In this document: positions 23,178-25,410 of the stretch, in pieces
Position numbering within the stretch: the first letter of the stretch is position 1
Layout of the letters: the number at the start of each line of letters is the position of its first letter
From: CAZKYP01 sp964556885
GTDB taxonomy: Bacteria > Planctomycetota > Phycisphaerae > Sedimentisphaerales > Anaerobacaceae
Assembly: GCA_964556885.1 (NCBI GenBank)
Contig: CAZKYP010000023.1
Span: 1-25,410 of the forward strand
DNA: 25,410 nt
Direction: 5' to 3'
Position numbers and translations under genes: made by a program
Notes under the pieces: model-generated
Seen by the model: the letters and a program-made list of their open reading frames with translations, nothing else
What the model was told of the DNA's origin: nothing
Databases searched by the model: none

Positions 23178-24155
23178 ATGAAAGCTCAGGATAGTAAAGA
23201 GCGGCAGAAGGTGAAGTTTTCGTTTTTAAGGATTCTGACCGGTTCGGATTTGTCGCGGCGGCGATTGCCGTTTATGGCGATTGAAAGTGTAAAATCAGGT
23301 CCGGTGGTCTGGCTTACCGGCTGCATGCACGGCGATGAGGTCACCGGTATAGTGACGATTCAGGAAGTGTTTAAAACGGTACGAAAGCAGCCGCTGCTCA
23401 AAGGTGCTCTTTATGCCTTTCCTTTAATGAATCCGATCGGTTTCGAAGCTGCGTCGCGAAATATTACCATCAGCCGCGAAGACCTGAACCGTTCCTTTCC
23501 CGGTAGTAAGAACGGCTCCCTGGCCGAAAGGATCGCAGACATAATTTTTACAACAATCATGCAGACAAAGCCGACCCTGGTCCTCGACCTTCATAACGAC
23601 TGGATGAAATCGATTCCGTATACGATAGTCGATCCTGATCCGGGGCAGGGTCATAACCAGGCGTACGAAAAGGCGAAAGCGGTCGCGGAAAAATCCGGTT
23701 TTCTGGTCGTGCTCGATACGGACGAAATTCAGAAGGCCTTCTCCTATAGTCTGCTCCAGCACAATGTCCCGGCTTTAACGATAGAACTTGGCGAATCGTA
23801 TGTGGTCAATGAGGCAAACGTGGAATATGGAGTAAAATCGATTCTTGGAATTTTGGCTTATATGGGGATGATGGAAACCAAAGATGAAGCCTTCAGATTC
23901 GAGCTGCCGGAAGACATCAAAGGCAAGGCCCTGAAATTTTCCAGGGGGCCGTACAGCTCCGCCAGCGGAATTATCCGGTTCCTGGCTAAGCCCGGGCAGA
24001 TGGTCAAAAAAGGACAGGCCATTGCCAAAATCTATAATACATTCGGCAAACTGCAGGATACGGTCCTTAGTTTGAATGATGGAATCGTCCTGGGTCATTC
24101 GGATTCGTCGGTGGCGTATCCGGGCGCGCCTGTCACGGCGTTTGGTATTATATAA
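23178..24155 (+). CDS. Succinylglutamate desuccinylase/aspartoacylase-family zinc hydrolase
   Basis: The 325-residue protein has the M14-like zinc site of this family: WLTGCMHGDEVTG gives His51 and Glu54, and LVLDLHND gives His139. REDLNRSFPG supplies the conserved substrate-binding Asn-Arg, and TIELGES near residue 203 the catalytic Glu. The C-terminal segment (about 255-325), with ASGIIRFLAKPGQMVKKGQAI, is the small beta-barrel typical of the AstE/AspA-like subfamily. Family members cleave N-acyl amino acids or related amides; the substrate cannot be told here, and no arginine-succinyltransferase genes are close. ATG 23178 follows the ORF6N remnant by eight bases with only a weak GAGAAAA-type site, so the insertion may have altered its original leader. 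priA starts 15 bases after the stop and may be co-transcribed. Confidence 0.88.
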   Translation: MKAQDSKERQKVKFSFLRILTGSDLSRRRLPFMAIESVKSGPVVWLTGCMHGDEVTGIVTIQEVFKTVRKQPLLKGALYAFPLMNPIGFEAASRNITISREDLNRSFPGSKNGSLAERIADIIFTTIMQTKPTLVLDLHNDWMKSIPYTIVDPDPGQGHNQAYEKAKAVAEKSGFLVVLDTDEIQKAFSYSLLQHNVPALTIELGESYVVNEANVEYGVKSILGILAYMGMMETKDEAFRFELPEDIKGKALKFSRGPYSSASGIIRFLAKPGQMVKKGQAIAKIYNTFGKLQDTVLSLNDGIVLGHSDSSVAYPGAPVTAFGII

Positions 24156-24170
24156 ACAGTCTTGAAAGTT

Positions 24171-25410
24171 ATGCTTAAATATCAGGGTGACAGTCTGTTT
24201 GCGGAAATGGATTCCCGGTGTAATGAGGATGATGCGGAGAATGTTTGCGGTCATGTCATTCGGGTGGCGTTCGAATCTGCGGCCGATGCCGAGTTCGATT
24301 ACCTTGTGCCCGATGAGCTTTGGCCGGTTCAGTCTGGACAGCGTGTAGAGGTTCCTTTCGGCAGGAAGGACAAGCTGCAAGTTGGTTTTTGTGTGAAAAC
24401 CGAAAAGAAGGAACAAAGTGACAAAGGCGCAAAGGCACAGAGAAAAGAGAGAAGATTTAAGCTTAAAAGAGTTTCGGCAATAATTGATAATGAGCCGCTT
24501 GTTAATTCCGAGCTGATGGAGCTGGCTCGCTGGATTAGCGATTATTATGTTTGTCCGTTAGGGCAGGTTCTGGCCGCTATGGTACCGTCTGCGGTCAAGA
24601 GAGGTGCAGGGGTCAAAACACAAAACTGTGTTTATCTTGCTATCGGCGCCGAGGACATCGAAAAAACCGTCGAGCAGTTACGGGGTAAAAAGCAGAAACA
24701 GATTGTTGAGAAGTTGGCGGCGCTTCAGGCGTACGGGCGTGATTCGGCACTGGAGATGCAGGGTTTGATGAAAGTCATCGACTGCGGCGGCGAGCCGTTA
24801 AAGAGACTGGCTGAAAATCAAATCGTAAAAATCGTTCAGAAGTCGATCTTGAAATCTCTGCCTGCGATTCCGGAAGGGATGATGATAAAGCCTGAGGGGC
24901 CGATTGTCCTGAACGAAGACCAGCAGAAGGCCCTTGATTTTATACAGGGACAAATCGAAACCGGCGAATTTTCAGTGACACTTCTTTATGGCGTCACCGA
25001 CAGCGGCAAGACCGAACTTTATATCAGGGCGATACAAGCGGTCCTGCAAAAGGGTAAAAGTGCAATCGTGCTGCTGCCGGAAATCGCCCTTACCGCCCAG
25101 ACGGTCCAGCGATTCAGCCAAAGGTTTGAGAATATTGCCGTTATGCACTCGGGTCTGACCGCCCCGCAGCGGAACGTGCAGTGGCAGAAGATAAAATCGG
25201 GCCAGGCCAATGTCGTCATCGGCGCCCGCTCGGCGGTCTTTGCGCCGATATCGAATCTGGGTCTTGTTGTGGTCGACGAGGAACACGAGCCGAGCTATAA
25301 GCAGGACACTGTGCCGCGGTACAACGGCAGAGACGTTGCTATCAAACGTGCACAATCGGCAAACGCGCATTGCATCCTGGGCAGCGCCACTCCGTCGCTG
25401 GAGATATTAT
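24171..25410 (+). CDS. priA: Primosomal protein N' (PriA helicase), 3' end outside the window
   Basis: PriA recognises stalled forks and reloads the replisome. The visible 413 codons show the N-terminal 3'-DNA-binding domain (VRVAFESAADAEFDYLVPDE, then VPFGRKDKLQVGF), the circularly permuted winged helix (WISDYYVCPLGQVLAAMVPS at about 120-140), and the first helicase lobe: Walker A LLYGVTDSGKTELY, LLPEIALTAQTVQRF, MHSGLT, GARSAVFAPI, the Walker B-like VVVDEEHEPSYKQD, and LGSATPSLE. The usual GVTGSGKTE has Asp in place of the second Gly, still within the G-x4-GKT pattern. The zinc-binding and C-terminal domains lie beyond the edge. A Lys/Glu/Gln insertion at about 78-95 is repeat-derived in appearance. 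The ATG at 24171 has no clear ribosome site; ATG 24207 is an alternative. Confidence 0.93.
   Translation, partial: MLKYQGDSLFAEMDSRCNEDDAENVCGHVIRVAFESAADAEFDYLVPDELWPVQSGQRVEVPFGRKDKLQVGFCVKTEKKEQSDKGAKAQRKERRFKLKRVSAIIDNEPLVNSELMELARWISDYYVCPLGQVLAAMVPSAVKRGAGVKTQNCVYLAIGAEDIEKTVEQLRGKKQKQIVEKLAALQAYGRDSALEMQGLMKVIDCGGEPLKRLAENQIVKIVQKSILKSLPAIPEGMMIKPEGPIVLNEDQQKALDFIQGQIETGEFSVTLLYGVTDSGKTELYIRAIQAVLQKGKSAIVLLPEIALTAQTVQRFSQRFENIAVMHSGLTAPQRNVQWQKIKSGQANVVIGARSAVFAPISNLGLVVVDEEHEPSYKQDTVPRYNGRDVAIKRAQSANAHCILGSATPSLEIL
24411..24445 (+). repeat. Repeat-like ACAAAGGC tandem inside priA
   Basis: GAACAAAGTGACAAAGGCGC continues as AAAGGCACAGAGAAA: four degenerate copies of an ACAAAGGC-like word, in frame within priA. 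It encodes the hydrophilic EQSDKGAKAQRKERR, at a place expected to be a surface loop of the 3'-DNA-binding domain. Confidence 0.5.

Overview
The window looks like chromosomal DNA from a Planctomycetota bacterium, probably of the Phycisphaerae / Sedimentisphaerales type. The signs are a secreted LamG protein next to an H-X9-DG type pseudopilin, an outsized SecA, large secreted beta-sandwich proteins with no protease domain, and AT-rich intergenic stretches between GC-richer genes. The assignment is inferred from protein style; no rRNA gene is present. I saw no tRNA, CRISPR array, intact transposase or phage block.

Layout. 1-829 is a gene-free stretch with two hairpins. 830-3649 holds two envelope genes on the plus strand: a LamG protein with a good terminator after it, and a pseudopilin. 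3716-5281 holds two minus-strand genes, a 71-residue membrane protein and glyA. 5475-7198 holds a TPR gene and rpsT, closed by a strong terminator. After a 560-base gene-free stretch with a promoter comes a large membrane-targeted protein with two P/Homo B domains (7759-9993), also followed by a terminator. 10254-18697 is a housekeeping block: rnr, then efp, secA and a pruA-type dehydrogenase, closely spaced and probably co-transcribed. A decayed four-helix-bundle gene inside inverted repeats sits between rnr and efp. 18793-19743 (minus) is a Q/E-rich coiled-coil envelope protein. 20012-24155 carries an unknown membrane-anchored protein, an LhgO-type FAD oxidase, a CGGC protein, an ORF6N remnant and an aspartoacylase-family Zn hydrolase. 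priA enters at 24171 and runs off the right edge.

How the genes work together. The core genes cover translation (rpsT, efp), RNA decay (rnr), protein export (secA), replication restart (priA), one-carbon metabolism (glyA) and proline/glutamate or 2-hydroxyglutarate oxidation (pruA-type, lhgO). The secreted and pilin-like proteins are natural clients of the Sec and type II/IV machinery, although no secretin or assembly ATPase is present here.

The most unusual features are in SecA (1,162 residues). It has a charged coiled-coil insertion in the preprotein-binding region and five tandem copies of a roughly 60-residue unit built around W-A-x3-[FY]-x-[VA]-x-L where the helical wing should be. A second theme is small decayed accessory genes and short-period inverted repeats scattered between housekeeping genes, one of which lies between a consensus-like promoter and efp-secA.
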